A stretch of DNA of 64,000 nucleotides from JACPFV01 sp035526825. Its GTDB lineage: Bacteria > Pseudomonadota > Gammaproteobacteria > Nevskiales > Nevskiaceae. The stretch is from the NCBI GenBank assembly GCA_035526825.1, contig DATLBT010000070.1, positions 1 to 64,000 of the forward strand. Direction: 5' to 3'. Positions 49,160-57,565 of the stretch are shown here, piece after piece. How positions within the stretch are numbered: position 1 is the stretch's first letter; every line of letters begins with the position of its first letter. The notes below the pieces were generated by a model. That model saw only the letters and a program-made list of their open reading frames with translations, was not told the origin of the DNA and made no database searches. The position numbers were made by a program, and so were the translations under genes.

Positions 49160-49342
49160 GTGACCACGGAAAAGGTCGGCCGCGTGCGCACGTGCCGCAT
49201 CGGCCCGTGCCGTCTCCAGGCAGAAATGGAGTGGATTGCGCGCTACCGCCAGATGTGGGACGCGCGCTTCGCAGCGCTGGACGGTGTCATCGACGAACTC
49301 AAACGACAGGAGAAGGCCCGTGGTCGCAAGAAAAGAAAGTGA
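49160..49342 (+). pseudogene. ArsR-family regulator, 5'-truncated remnant
   Basis: 60 codons from GTG 49160. TEKVGRVRTCRIGPCRLQ matches the wing and following segment of ArsR-type repressors, and MEWIARYRQMWDARFAALDG then ELKRQEK matches the C-terminal helix of the ArsR proteins normally paired with SRPBCC proteins. The N-terminal half, including the recognition helix, is missing: only 23 bases separate this piece from the preceding hydrolase stop. It therefore cannot bind DNA as a normal ArsR protein. Its 3' part still carries the ribosome-binding site and start of the SRPBCC gene, which may be why it persists. Confidence 0.72.
49308..49312 (+). promoter_or_regulatory. Shine-Dalgarno site deciding the GTG start of the SRPBCC gene
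   Basis: AGGAG seven bases before GTG 49320, inside the ArsR remnant. It favours GTG 49320 over the far upstream ATG at 49236. Confidence 0.65.
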
Positions 49343-49817
49343 CGTTCACCGCACGACGGTACGGAAGAAGTCGGAGCGCGAGGTGGTCGTTACGCGGACG
49401 TTCGACGCGCCCGCTCGGCTCGTGTTCGAGGCGTGGTCCAAGCCCGAGCTGTTCAGGAAGTGGTGGGCACCCCGTTCCATGGGCATGACACTTCGCTCGT
49501 GCGAGATGGACGTGCGCGCCGGCGGCAAATACCGCCTGGTGTTCGGCGACGATCCTGCGAACTCGATGGCGTTCTTCGGCAAGTACCTCGAGGTGGTGCC
49601 TGACAAGCGCATCGTCTGGACGAACGAGGAAAGCGGTGACGAGGGATCCGTCACCACCGTGACGTTCGAAGAACGCGACGGCAAGACGCTGCTCGTCCTG
49701 AGCGAGCTGTATCCCACGAAGCAAGCGCTCGACGCGGCTGGCACCGGCGCGCAGGAAGCGATGCAGGAGACGTTCGGACAGCTCGACGAACTGCTCGCCG
49801 AGCTATCCGCGCGGTGA
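49320..49817 (+). CDS. SRPBCC (AHSA1-like) protein
   Basis: 165 residues from GTG 49320. The body matches the activator-of-Hsp90-ATPase-homology group of START-like proteins: VVVTRTFDAPARLVFEAWSK at the start, LFRKWWAPRSMG, then MDVRAGGKYRLVF, and a C-terminal helix QETFGQLDELLAEL. These small cytoplasmic proteins bind hydrophobic ligands and commonly sit in one operon with an ArsR repressor. Here the repressor gene is truncated and overlaps by 23 bases. The exact ligand is unknown. Confidence 0.83.
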   Translation: MVARKESDVHRTTVRKKSEREVVVTRTFDAPARLVFEAWSKPELFRKWWAPRSMGMTLRSCEMDVRAGGKYRLVFGDDPANSMAFFGKYLEVVPDKRIVWTNEESGDEGSVTTVTFEERDGKTLLVLSELYPTKQALDAAGTGAQEAMQETFGQLDELLAELSAR

Positions 49818-49842
49818 CAGATCTCTTTCGGCTACAGCGAGG

Positions 49843-50295
49843 TCACCGGCTGCGCAAGCCTTTCGCAGCTACTGCACTGTTTGCTCCCTGCAAGGCACGG
49901 TAACGGCTTGGGTGAAGCACGCCCAGCCGCGGCGTTGGTCCAGCTGCCCGATTCCCATTGGGCGCCAACGAGAAATACATCTCGTCGTAGTTCACTACGA
50001 CGGCCTTGGCAAGGTCGAACCGCGTCGCCTTGCTGAGGCCCGCGTGCAAATACGCCGCCGGGTGTTGCACCGGATCGATGTCGAATTCCGTCGGGCGTGC
50101 CGGTCCGCGAAAGGACGACGTGCCGTAGACGACTCTTACCCGAAATGGGCTCCCGGCTTCGGGTGCATCGGAGATCCAACTTGCGATGCAAGGGCGCGGT
50201 TTGGGCCCTGGCCTGATCCCTTCAATCTCCGGAAAGCGGCACCAAAGTATGTCCCCCGGCTCCGGCCCAGGGTAGAACGGGGCCGGGCCCTTCAA
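49843..50295 (-). CDS. Putative PemK/MazF-type toxin
   Basis: 150 residues from TTG 50295, overlapping the upstream stop as TTGA. The beginning PEPGDILWCRFPEIEG, then GPKPRPCIASWI, and VRVVYGTSSF fit the SH3-like barrel of the MazF/PemK family (basic GPKPRP loop, and strand ending YGTS). Family members are ribosome-dependent or free mRNA endoribonucleases. The paired upstream gene, the overlap and the palindrome ahead of it support a toxin-antitoxin module. Similarity is judged from motifs only, so a relative with another activity remains possible. Confidence 0.68.
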   Translation of the reverse strand: MKGPAPFYPGPEPGDILWCRFPEIEGIRPGPKPRPCIASWISDAPEAGSPFRVRVVYGTSSFRGPARPTEFDIDPVQHPAAYLHAGLSKATRFDLAKAVVVNYDEMYFSLAPNGNRAAGPTPRLGVLHPSRYRALQGANSAVAAKGLRSR

Positions 50296-50558
50296 AGCAG
50301 CGACTTGCCGCCGGACGAGTCCTGGTCCACATGCTTGCGGATATGCCGGAGCATTGCCTCGGGTACTGGACCGTCATCCCCTTCGTAGCGGGGCAGCACT
50401 GAATCGCGAAGGGCTGCCAGCGCGTATTGAATGACCTGGGTTTCGTTGGAGAACCCCAAACGCTCACGAATGGCTTTAACCGTCTTGCGCGTAACCGCGT
50501 GGGTGGCCTCTTTTGGCCCAAAGTTCAGGAGAAGTGACTGCCTTGCCTTGGTTGCCAT
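50292..50558 (-). CDS. Putative ribbon-helix-helix type antitoxin
   Basis: 88 residues from ATG 50558. The middle (TRKTVKAIRERLGFSNETQV, then IQYALAALRD) has the length and spacing of a ribbon-helix-helix or short helical DNA-binding dimer, followed by an acidic and flexible C-terminal tail (RYEGDDGPVPEAM) of the kind that wraps a toxin. It overlaps the toxin gene by 4 bases and is preceded by a perfect palindrome at 50573-50589. No named family is claimed. Confidence 0.66.
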   Translation of the reverse strand: MATKARQSLLLNFGPKEATHAVTRKTVKAIRERLGFSNETQVIQYALAALRDSVLPRYEGDDGPVPEAMLRHIRKHVDQDSSGGKSLL

Positions 50559-50572
50559 GGTGTCAACCTAAA

Positions 50573-50589
50573 TATATAACGCTTATATA
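50573..50589. promoter_or_regulatory. Palindromic operator/promoter of the toxin-antitoxin pair
   Basis: TATATAA at 50573-50579 and TTATATA at 50583-50589 form a perfect 7-base inverted repeat around CGC, 14 bases before the antitoxin ATG. The AT-rich tract stands out in GC-rich surroundings and could be both the -10 region and the autoregulatory binding site. Confidence 0.6.
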
Positions 50590-50612
50590 CTACCATGAGC
50601 AGCGCCCCGACT

Positions 50613-52274
50613 TCACCGCGCGGCGCAGGCGGCCACTGGATCGGGTAGTGGCGGCGAGATGATGCCGGTGTTCCAGTGCCACGGCAGATTGCCCTGCGCC
50701 CGACGCCGGCACGCGACCTCTTCTTGCAGTTCGTACATGCCCGGCATCAAACGCTGTGAGGGATGCGGTGTGTCGGTGAACGCCATGTAGTTGGCTGCCT
50801 CGCCGTACGCCGGCCAATCCGGTGCGTTTCCTGTCTGCGGCTTGCCGCTGCGCGCGAAGCTCGTCCAGTAATCGAGCATGGCGTCGGACAATTTGCGCTC
50901 AGCCGCGGTCTCGGGAATTTTCGGCCAGGCGGGCGGCGTGCCGTCGAAGGTGCCGAACACGTACGGTAGCTCCGCGGCATGGAACCCGTGCAGACCGGCC
51001 TCCGTGGCAGCCGGGTAGCCGTGATCGAAAAGGTAGAGATAGGACGGCGCGCCCAGCGCGGATTGCTTGCGGACCAGCCGTTCGGCCGTCCAACCGTACA
51101 AGGCGTCCCGCGTGTTTGCCAGGATGCTTTCCTGCGCGTTGTCGCCGGGATAAAGCTTGAGGAACGCATCCGCGCGATCGCGATACTTTTCCCGGATCGC
51201 CTTGACGTACTCGGCGGAGGTCGCGGGCGGCGGCGGCGCCAGCATGCGCAGCGAGCGGATCTCGCCGCTGTTGAAGCCGGCCAGCACCGGGACCGGCGCC
51301 TGTTCACCCTTGTCGAAGACATCGACGAGCTGGCGCGGCAGCACGCGTCCGTCGACCGCACCCATCGGCAAGAATCCGGCCGTTCGTGCCGCGTCGGTCA
51401 GCGTTGCCGCATCCATGGCACGCAGCGCCGCGAGGTCCGGCGCCTTCAGCGCGGCGGCGAGCTTCAGGCCACTGCTTTCCGCGGAAGGCGTGCCGTGCTT
51501 GTCCTGCGCCAGCGTGGGCGTGCTGATCATGTACGCGCTTTGCGCAATCGTCTTCGCGAACAACCCACGCGCCTCTGGCGAAGCCATCAGGTACATGACG
51601 CTGAGCCCGCCGGCGGATTCCCCGGCGATGGTGACGTTCGCGGGATCGCCACCGAAGGCACCGACGTTGTCGTGCACCCAGCGCAGCGCCGCGAGCTGGT
51701 CGAGCAGGCCGTAATTGCCGGAAATCCCGAGCGGGGATTCGCGGCTCAGCTCGGGATGAGCCAGCCAGCCGAGCGGACCGAGTCGGTAATTGATCGAGAC
51801 CACGACCATGCCGCGCTCCGCCAATCGCGCGCCCTCATACAGCGGCTCGCGGCTCGATCCTGCCCACAGCGCGCCGCCGTGAATCCAGAGAAACACCGGT
51901 GCATTCTTCGCCGCGGCCGGCGCCCAGACGTTGAGCGTCAGGCAATCTTCGGCCATCGGCATGGGTGTAAGGGTGTAAATGGTTTTCATCGTCGGCGTCG
52001 GATTCACGCACGCCGCCCCGAACTCGACCGCCTTGCGCACACCGTTCCAGCGCGCCATCGGCGCCGGCGGCTTCCAGCGGGCCGCGCCTACGGGCGGCAT
52101 CGCGTAAGGGATGCCGCGAAAAACGCGCACGCCGCCTTCGGCACGCCCCTCGACTTCGCCGGCGGGCGGGTTGACGACCGGGCCCGTTCCAGCCCGGGAA
52201 GCAGCGAACCCGGCGCACGCGCCGACCGCCAGGAAAAGGATGGAAAACAGGGCAACGGCGATTGCGCGAATCAT
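50613..52274 (-). CDS. Secreted type-B carboxylesterase
   Basis: 553 residues from ATG 52274, overlapping the MFS stop as ATGA. A signal or lipoprotein-like leader (MIRAIAVALFSILFLAVGAC) is followed by the carboxylesterase/para-nitrobenzyl esterase fold: FRGIPYAMPPVGAARWKPP, EDCLTLNVWAP, FLWIHGGALWAGSS (oxyanion hole), VTIAGESAGGLSV with the nucleophilic Ser near 220, and HAAELPYVFGTFDG with the His. It should hydrolyse carboxylic esters in the envelope. The coupled MFS transporter may carry the product. Confidence 0.88.
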   Translation of the reverse strand: MIRAIAVALFSILFLAVGACAGFAASRAGTGPVVNPPAGEVEGRAEGGVRVFRGIPYAMPPVGAARWKPPAPMARWNGVRKAVEFGAACVNPTPTMKTIYTLTPMPMAEDCLTLNVWAPAAAKNAPVFLWIHGGALWAGSSREPLYEGARLAERGMVVVSINYRLGPLGWLAHPELSRESPLGISGNYGLLDQLAALRWVHDNVGAFGGDPANVTIAGESAGGLSVMYLMASPEARGLFAKTIAQSAYMISTPTLAQDKHGTPSAESSGLKLAAALKAPDLAALRAMDAATLTDAARTAGFLPMGAVDGRVLPRQLVDVFDKGEQAPVPVLAGFNSGEIRSLRMLAPPPPATSAEYVKAIREKYRDRADAFLKLYPGDNAQESILANTRDALYGWTAERLVRKQSALGAPSYLYLFDHGYPAATEAGLHGFHAAELPYVFGTFDGTPPAWPKIPETAAERKLSDAMLDYWTSFARSGKPQTGNAPDWPAYGEAANYMAFTDTPHPSQRLMPGMYELQEEVACRRRAQGNLPWHWNTGIISPPLPDPVAACAAR

Positions 52275-53557
52275 GCGAAGGCCTCCGCGTTTGCACGCTG
52301 CGCGCGTCGCAGCACCCGTGCCAGGGCCAGGAACAGCACGCTGGCGACCACGTAAAACGGCGTGAGCGTAAACAGCGCCATCTGCAGCGAATGCTCGGGA
52401 TGGCCCGGGCGAAACCAGTCGCTGGCCGCGCCAACGTAGGTCGGGCCCAGGCCCAAACCAATGAAATTGACCACGAGCAAAAATAGCGCGCCGGCCATCA
52501 CGCGCTGATCCGGTCGCGTTTCCAGCTGGACCAGCGCCACCGAAGGCGAAAGGTACGAATAGTTCAGCAGCATGAGTCCGAACAGCATCACCAGCGCCAT
52601 CGGCCAAGTCGGCGAGTAAACGAACCCGACGTAGAACGGAATGGCCAAGGTCAGGCCGATGGCGGGAATCACGGCGTAGGCCTGTTTCCAGCGCGGCGCG
52701 TAGCGGTCGACCAGCCAGCCCGTCAGGAAAATGCCAGCGCTCATGCCGATGCCGACCACCAGCGCGTACCAGAGCGCGACGTCCTGCAACACCATGCCTT
52801 TCTCGCGCATCAGGAACAGCACGGTGAAATTGCCGAGGCCGTAGGTGATGAATTGAGTGGCGCCGCCCGCCAGGGACACGAGCAGCAGCGCGCGGTTCGA
52901 GAAAAACGTTGCGGCCGTCTCCCAGAAGCCGGAGCGGGCCGTCGCCGGCCCGGCCGGTGCGAGATCGAGCGCGCCGCGCTTGGGTTCGCGCACTACGAGC
53001 CAGGTGACGGCCGCGGCGACGATGCCGGCCGCGCCGAGCGCCAGGAACGCGGTGCGCCAACCGTAAGCCGCGGCGATCGACGCGCCGAAAGCGATGCCGA
53101 ATGCCGCGCCCACGGGCGGGCCAAGGTTGAAGATGCCGAGCGCCGTGCCGCGGCGGTCCGGCGGGAAATAGTCCGAGATGATCGCGTACGAGGGCGGGAC
53201 GCCACCCGCTTCGCCGATACCGACGGCCATGCGCGCAACGACGAGTTGCGCGTAATTGGCAGCGAGGCCGCAGCCCATGGTTGCCGCGCTCCACAGCGCG
53301 CACGCCGCGGCCAGCACCCGCACGCGATTGGACCGATCGGCCAGCCAGCCGACCGGAATGGCGAGGAAGCAGTAGAACATCGCGAAATACAGGCCAGTGA
53401 TCAGGCCCAGCTGCGTGTCGGTGACGCCGAGGCCATCCTGGATCGGCTTGGCGAGGATCGACAGCAGTTGCCGATCGAGGAAGTTCAGCACGTAAACGAA
53501 CCACAGGATTCCCAGCGTGATCCACGCCTGCCTGCCGACGGCGGTTTCCGTCTTCAA
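52271..53557 (-). CDS. MFS transporter, spinster-like
   Basis: 428 residues from a TTG start at 53557, with GGGGAG about 7 bases upstream supporting it; no ATG lies nearby. Around 12 transmembrane helices; VLNFLDRQLLSILAKPIQ in helix 1 and AIPVGWLADRSNRVR in the signature loop match the other MFS protein in this window (18450-19769). Its stop overlaps the start of the carboxylesterase gene, so transport and ester hydrolysis are produced together. Export or import cannot be decided from sequence. Confidence 0.87.
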   Translation of the reverse strand: MKTETAVGRQAWITLGILWFVYVLNFLDRQLLSILAKPIQDGLGVTDTQLGLITGLYFAMFYCFLAIPVGWLADRSNRVRVLAAACALWSAATMGCGLAANYAQLVVARMAVGIGEAGGVPPSYAIISDYFPPDRRGTALGIFNLGPPVGAAFGIAFGASIAAAYGWRTAFLALGAAGIVAAAVTWLVVREPKRGALDLAPAGPATARSGFWETAATFFSNRALLLVSLAGGATQFITYGLGNFTVLFLMREKGMVLQDVALWYALVVGIGMSAGIFLTGWLVDRYAPRWKQAYAVIPAIGLTLAIPFYVGFVYSPTWPMALVMLFGLMLLNYSYLSPSVALVQLETRPDQRVMAGALFLLVVNFIGLGLGPTYVGAASDWFRPGHPEHSLQMALFTLTPFYVVASVLFLALARVLRRAQRANAEAFA

Positions 53558-53684
53558 TGATCTCTCCCCATTTCATGCGCCGTCGAGCCGTGGCGCTGCG
53601 ATGAATCTAGGTTATTTTGCGATGCTCCGCCTGTCCCGCTTGTGACAGAAGACCTGGGCGCGGGCGACCGGTCATCATGGCGGG

Positions 53685-54584
53685 ATGGCGAAGCCGGAAA
53701 CCAAAGCAATGCCGCTGCGCAACGGCGTCGGCGCGAGCAGCGTGACGCTGCCGCCCGGCCCCTGGCCGACCGTGCTGGACTTCCTCATCGAGCGCTTCCC
53801 GCGCATCGCCGCGAGCGAATGGGCTGCACGCATGGCGCGCGGCCTCGTCTGTGACGAAGGCGGCGCGCGGCTGGATGCGTCGGCCGGCTACCGTGCCGGT
53901 GCGCGCGTGCGGTACTACCGCGAGCTCGACGACGAGCCGGTTGTCGCCGGCGCCGAGACCATCCTGTTCCAGGACGAGAACCTGCTGATCGCCGACAAGC
54001 CGCATGGCCTCGCGGTGACGCCGGGCGGACGTTACGCGCGCGAGACCCTGCTGGCGCGGTTGCGCCAGCGCCACGACTTGCCCGAATTGGCGCCGCTGCA
54101 TCGCCTCGACCGCGATACCGCCGGTGTGATCGCCTTCTCGACCCGACTCGCGACGCGCAGCGCCTACCAGGCGTTGCTGCGGACGCACCAGGTGGAGCGG
54201 ACCTACGAGGCCACTGCCGCCGCCCTGCCGGACCTTGCGTTCCCGCAGTTGCGCCGCAGCCGGATCGAGCGCGGCGAGCCCTTCTTCCGCATGCAGGAAG
54301 TGCCGGGCGAACCCAATAGTGAAACGCTGATCGATGTCGCCACGCGTGCGGGTGCGCATTGGCGGTATCGGCTGCAGCCGCGCACCGGCCGGAAGCACCA
54401 GCTGCGCGTGCACCTGGCGGCGCTGGGCGCCGGTATCGTCAACGACCCCTTGTATCCACGGCTTCGGCCCGAGGCGGAGGTCGCGGCGGGGCCTTTGCAG
54501 TTGCTGGCGCGGTCGCTGGCCTTCGACGATCCGCTGACCGGTGCGCGGCGCTCGTTCCTGAGCGCGCGCGAGCTCGAGGGATAG
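53685..54584 (+). CDS. RluA-family pseudouridine synthase
   Basis: 299 residues. An S4-like N-terminal part (about 20-80; LDFLIERFPRIAASEWAARM) precedes the catalytic domain. LHRLDRDTAGVIAFS near 145 is the RluA signature with the catalytic Asp, and GRKHQLRVHLAALGAGIVND near 245 is the conserved C-terminal segment. It isomerises uridine in rRNA or tRNA; the target site cannot be assigned. The ATG at 53685 has no good ribosome-binding site and ATG 53709 is an alternative. It converges on cysA. Confidence 0.85.
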   Translation: MAKPETKAMPLRNGVGASSVTLPPGPWPTVLDFLIERFPRIAASEWAARMARGLVCDEGGARLDASAGYRAGARVRYYRELDDEPVVAGAETILFQDENLLIADKPHGLAVTPGGRYARETLLARLRQRHDLPELAPLHRLDRDTAGVIAFSTRLATRSAYQALLRTHQVERTYEATAAALPDLAFPQLRRSRIERGEPFFRMQEVPGEPNSETLIDVATRAGAHWRYRLQPRTGRKHQLRVHLAALGAGIVNDPLYPRLRPEAEVAAGPLQLLARSLAFDDPLTGARRSFLSARELEG

Positions 54585-54589
54585 GTGGT

Positions 54590-55708
54590 TTACGCGCGGC
54601 TGCGTTCGCCGCTTTCCGCCGCGTGGGCGGCGGACGGGGTCGCGATGCGCGGCACGCCGCCGCGCGGGAACACCGAGAACTGGCGGGGCCTTACGCGGAT
54701 GCGCTGCTTCGGCGCATAGCTTCCGGCGTCGGGGCTCGCGTGCGGCAGCTCGAGCTCCACCCTGCGGCCATCGTCCAGGGTGGCCAGCATGCGCACCACC
54801 GGACCCGCGCGCTGCACGTCGGTGACGGTCGCGCCGAGGCCGAGCTTTTCGGACACCACCACCTGCAACTCGGCCGGACGCACGTAAACGTCCACCGCGC
54901 CGGCCGGATGGATCGAGTGCGTCTCGATCGGGCTCGGATCGCCGTCGATGGTGACCTTGCGGCCGTCGACGTGCGCCGCAAAGACGTTCGGCGTGCCGAG
55001 GAAGTCGAACACGAACGGCGTCGCCGGGTGGTCGTAGACCTCGTCAGTCGTGCCGATCTGCTCGATGCGGCCGCGATTCATGATCACCACGCGGTCGGCG
55101 AGCTCGAGCGCTTCTTCCTGGTCATGCGTGACGAACACCATGGTGGTGCCGGTCTTGAGGTGCAGCTCGCGCAGCCAGCGCCGCAGGTCCTTGCGCACCT
55201 TGGCGTCGAGCGCCCCGAAGGGCTCGTCGAGCAGCAGCACGCGCGGATCGATCGCGAGCGCGCGGGCCAGCGCCACGCGCTGCTTCTGGCCGCCCGATAG
55301 CTGGTGCGGGAAACGTGAGCCGAGTTCGCCGAGCTGCACCAGGTCCAGCAATTCCTGAGCGCGCTTCCTGATCTGCGTCTTGCCAGGACGGTCGGCGCGC
55401 GGCCGCACGCTGAGGCCAAAGCCGATGTTGTCGAGCACCGTCATGTGCTTGAACAGCGCGTAATGCTGGAACACGAAACCGACGCCGCGCTCGCGCACCG
55501 GCTTGATGGCCATGTTCTCGCCGCCGAACAGGATCGCGCCGTAATCAGGGAATTCGAGGCCCGCGAGCACGCGCAGCAGCGTGGTCTTGCCCGAACCCGA
55601 CGGGCCCAGCAGCGCGACCAGCTCGCCCGACTTGATGTCGAGGTCGACGTCGACCAGCGCCGGGAAGTTGGCGAAGCTCTTGTGCACGCTTGCGATTTTC
55701 AGGTCCAT
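54590..55708 (-). CDS. cysA: Sulfate/thiosulfate ABC transporter ATPase
   Basis: 372 residues. Walker A GPSGSGKTT, the LSGGQKQRVALARAL signature, Walker B LLLDEPFGALD and the switch His in FVTHDQEEALELADR define the ABC domain (about 1-235). A TOBE-type regulatory domain follows (about 240-340). Early sequence IASVHKSFANFPALVDV and overall length match CysA. It powers sulfate import through CysT-CysW. It is last in the operon, 13 bases after cysW. Confidence 0.93.
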   Translation of the reverse strand: MDLKIASVHKSFANFPALVDVDLDIKSGELVALLGPSGSGKTTLLRVLAGLEFPDYGAILFGGENMAIKPVRERGVGFVFQHYALFKHMTVLDNIGFGLSVRPRADRPGKTQIRKRAQELLDLVQLGELGSRFPHQLSGGQKQRVALARALAIDPRVLLLDEPFGALDAKVRKDLRRWLRELHLKTGTTMVFVTHDQEEALELADRVVIMNRGRIEQIGTTDEVYDHPATPFVFDFLGTPNVFAAHVDGRKVTIDGDPSPIETHSIHPAGAVDVYVRPAELQVVVSEKLGLGATVTDVQRAGPVVRMLATLDDGRRVELELPHASPDAGSYAPKQRIRVRPRQFSVFPRGGVPRIATPSAAHAAESGERSRA

Positions 55709-55721
55709 GCGGCTTCCATGT

Positions 55722-56630
55722 TCAATGCCGATGCGACGCGGCCAATGCGTCCGCGTGGCGATGTTCCAGGTAGGTCTTCAGCGCCAGCGTGACGAGTGCG
55801 AGCCCCGCCAGCAGCGACGCCACGGCAAAGGCCGCGGCGAAGTTGTACTCGTTGTAAAGGATCTCGACGTGCAACGGCATCGTGTTGGTCTCGCCGCGGA
55901 TGTGGCCGGACACGACGCTCACCGCGCCGAACTCGCCCATCGCGCGTGCGTTGCACAGCAGCACGCCATACAGCAGGCCCCACTTGATGTTCGGCACCGT
56001 CACGCGCCAGAAGGCCTGCCAGCCGGTGGCGCCGAGCGACAACGCCGCTTCCTCATGCTCCGACCCCTGCGCCTGCATCAGCGGGATCAACTCCCGGGCA
56101 ACGAACGGGAACGTCACGAACACCGTCGCCAGCACGATGCCCGGCACGGCGAATATGATCTGCAGGTCGCGGTCGGCGAGCCACGGCCCAGCCCAGCCCT
56201 GCGCGCCGAAGATCAGCACGTAGATAAGGCCGGCGACCACCGGCGATACCGAGAACGGCAGGTCGATCAGCGTCACCAAAAAGGCCTTGCCGCGGAACTC
56301 GTACTTGGCGATGGCCCAGGCCGCCGCAACGCCGAACACGACATTGAGCGGCACCGCGATCCCGGCCGTGATCAGCGTGAGCCGGATCGCGGCGAGCGCG
56401 TCCTCGTCCTTGAGCGACTCCCAGAACACGCCCACGCCCTGGCGCAAGGCCTCGGTGAACACCGCGACCAGCGGCAGGAACAGGAAGCCGAGCAGGAACA
56501 GCAACGCCGAGCCGATGAGCAGCCAGCGCACCCAAGGCTGCTCGGTGATGACGGCATTGCGCTCGAGCAGCGGCTCGAACGGCAGCTTCGGCGGGTCGAG
56601 CAGCGAATGGTCGATGCGTTTTTCGGTCAC
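55722..56630 (-). CDS. cysW: Sulfate ABC transporter permease CysW
   Basis: 302 residues from GTG 56630, overlapping the cysT stop as GTGA. Six transmembrane helices; the EAA loop for ATPase contact is EEAALSLGATGWQAFWRVTV near 198-217. NARAMGEFGAVSVVSGHIRG is the conserved segment of CysW/CysT. It forms the membrane channel with CysT. An N-terminal cytosolic extension of about 35 residues (KRIDHSLLDPPKLP) precedes helix 1. Confidence 0.92.
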   Translation of the reverse strand: MTEKRIDHSLLDPPKLPFEPLLERNAVITEQPWVRWLLIGSALLFLLGFLFLPLVAVFTEALRQGVGVFWESLKDEDALAAIRLTLITAGIAVPLNVVFGVAAAWAIAKYEFRGKAFLVTLIDLPFSVSPVVAGLIYVLIFGAQGWAGPWLADRDLQIIFAVPGIVLATVFVTFPFVARELIPLMQAQGSEHEEAALSLGATGWQAFWRVTVPNIKWGLLYGVLLCNARAMGEFGAVSVVSGHIRGETNTMPLHVEILYNEYNFAAAFAVASLLAGLALVTLALKTYLEHRHADALAASHRH

Positions 56631-57565
56631 GCCAGGCTCCCGCTGCCGCTGCCTTGCAGCATCGGGTGCGCCGAGGCCGCAGGGCCGGTGGGCGTCACCC
56701 TGGATTGGTGGCGACGCGTGCGGGCCTGGACCAGGTTGATGAGCAGCAGCACCGCGAACGACATCACCAGCATGGCCGCGGCGATCGCGGTGGCGCCGGC
56801 GTAATCGAACTCCTCCAGCTTGATGATGATCAGCAACGGCGCGATTTCCGAGACCTGTGGAATATTGCCCGCGATGAAGATCACCGAGCCGTACTCGCCG
56901 ACGCCGCGCGCGAACGCGAGCGCAAACCCGGTGATCAGCGCCGGTAGCACGGTCGGGAAGATCACGCGCGACACGGTCTGCCAGCGCGAGGCACCGAGTG
57001 AGGCGGCAGCCTCCTCGAGGTCCTTTTCTGCGTCGCGCAACACCGGCTCCACCGTCCGCACCACGAACGGCAGGCCGACGAAGGTCAGCGCCACGGTGAT
57101 GCCGAGCGGCGAGAACGCGACTTTCACCCCGTGCGGCTCGAGGTACTGGCCGATCCAGCCGTTGCCCGAATACAGGGCGGTCAAGGCGATGCCGGCGACC
57201 GCAGTGGGCAGCGCGAACGGCAAGTCGATCATCGCGTCGAAGAATTTCTTGCCCGCAAATTCGTAGCGCACGAAAACCCATGCGACCAGCGAGCCGAACA
57301 CCGCGTTCATCGCGGCGGCGGCGAGCGCGGTGCTGAAGGACAATTCGAGCGCCGCCAAAACGCGCGGCGAAGCTAGCACGCTCCACAATCCTTCAATGCC
57401 GAGCCCGGCGGCCTTCACGAACACTCCGGCCAGCGGAATGAGCACGAGCAGGCTGAGCCAGGTCAGCGTGTAACCCAGCGTCAGCCCGAATCCGGGCAAC
57501 GGGGACTGTCCCCTTTTTCGATCTTTCCCGAAAAAGGGGACTGTCCCCTTTCGTTCACCGCGCAT
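56627..57565 (-). CDS. cysT: Sulfate ABC transporter permease CysT
   Basis: 312 residues if started at ATG 57565. The family-like sequence begins LPGFGLTLGYTLTWLSLLVL near residue 23; six transmembrane helices, the EEAAASLGASRWQTVSRVI loop near 185, and FARGVGEYGSVIFIAGN are typical. Residues 6-21 (KGTVPFFGKDRKRGQS) are the translation of a palindromic repeat at 57501-57548, not of ancestral cysT. The ATG overlaps the sbp stop by 11 bases. TTG 57499 just after the repeat is an alternative start that would exclude the foreign residues; in that case the repeat's GGGGA could act as ribosome-binding site. Confidence 0.87.
   Translation of the reverse strand: MRGERKGTVPFFGKDRKRGQSPLPGFGLTLGYTLTWLSLLVLIPLAGVFVKAAGLGIEGLWSVLASPRVLAALELSFSTALAAAAMNAVFGSLVAWVFVRYEFAGKKFFDAMIDLPFALPTAVAGIALTALYSGNGWIGQYLEPHGVKVAFSPLGITVALTFVGLPFVVRTVEPVLRDAEKDLEEAAASLGASRWQTVSRVIFPTVLPALITGFALAFARGVGEYGSVIFIAGNIPQVSEIAPLLIIIKLEEFDYAGATAIAAAMLVMSFAVLLLINLVQARTRRHQSRVTPTGPAASAHPMLQGSGSGSLA
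57501..57548. repeat. Palindromic repeat (two GGGGACTGTCCCC units) inside the cysT 5' end
   Basis: The 13-base palindrome GGGGACTGTCCCC occurs at 57501-57513 and again at 57536-57548, with an inner stem between them (TTTTTCG paired with CGAAAAA around ATCTTTCC). The whole can fold as a long hairpin. Repeats of this form are common in intergenic DNA of Beta- and Gammaproteobacteria, and they translate in one frame to KGTVPFF-like peptides. Here it lies at the junction of sbp and cysT. Confidence 0.85.
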
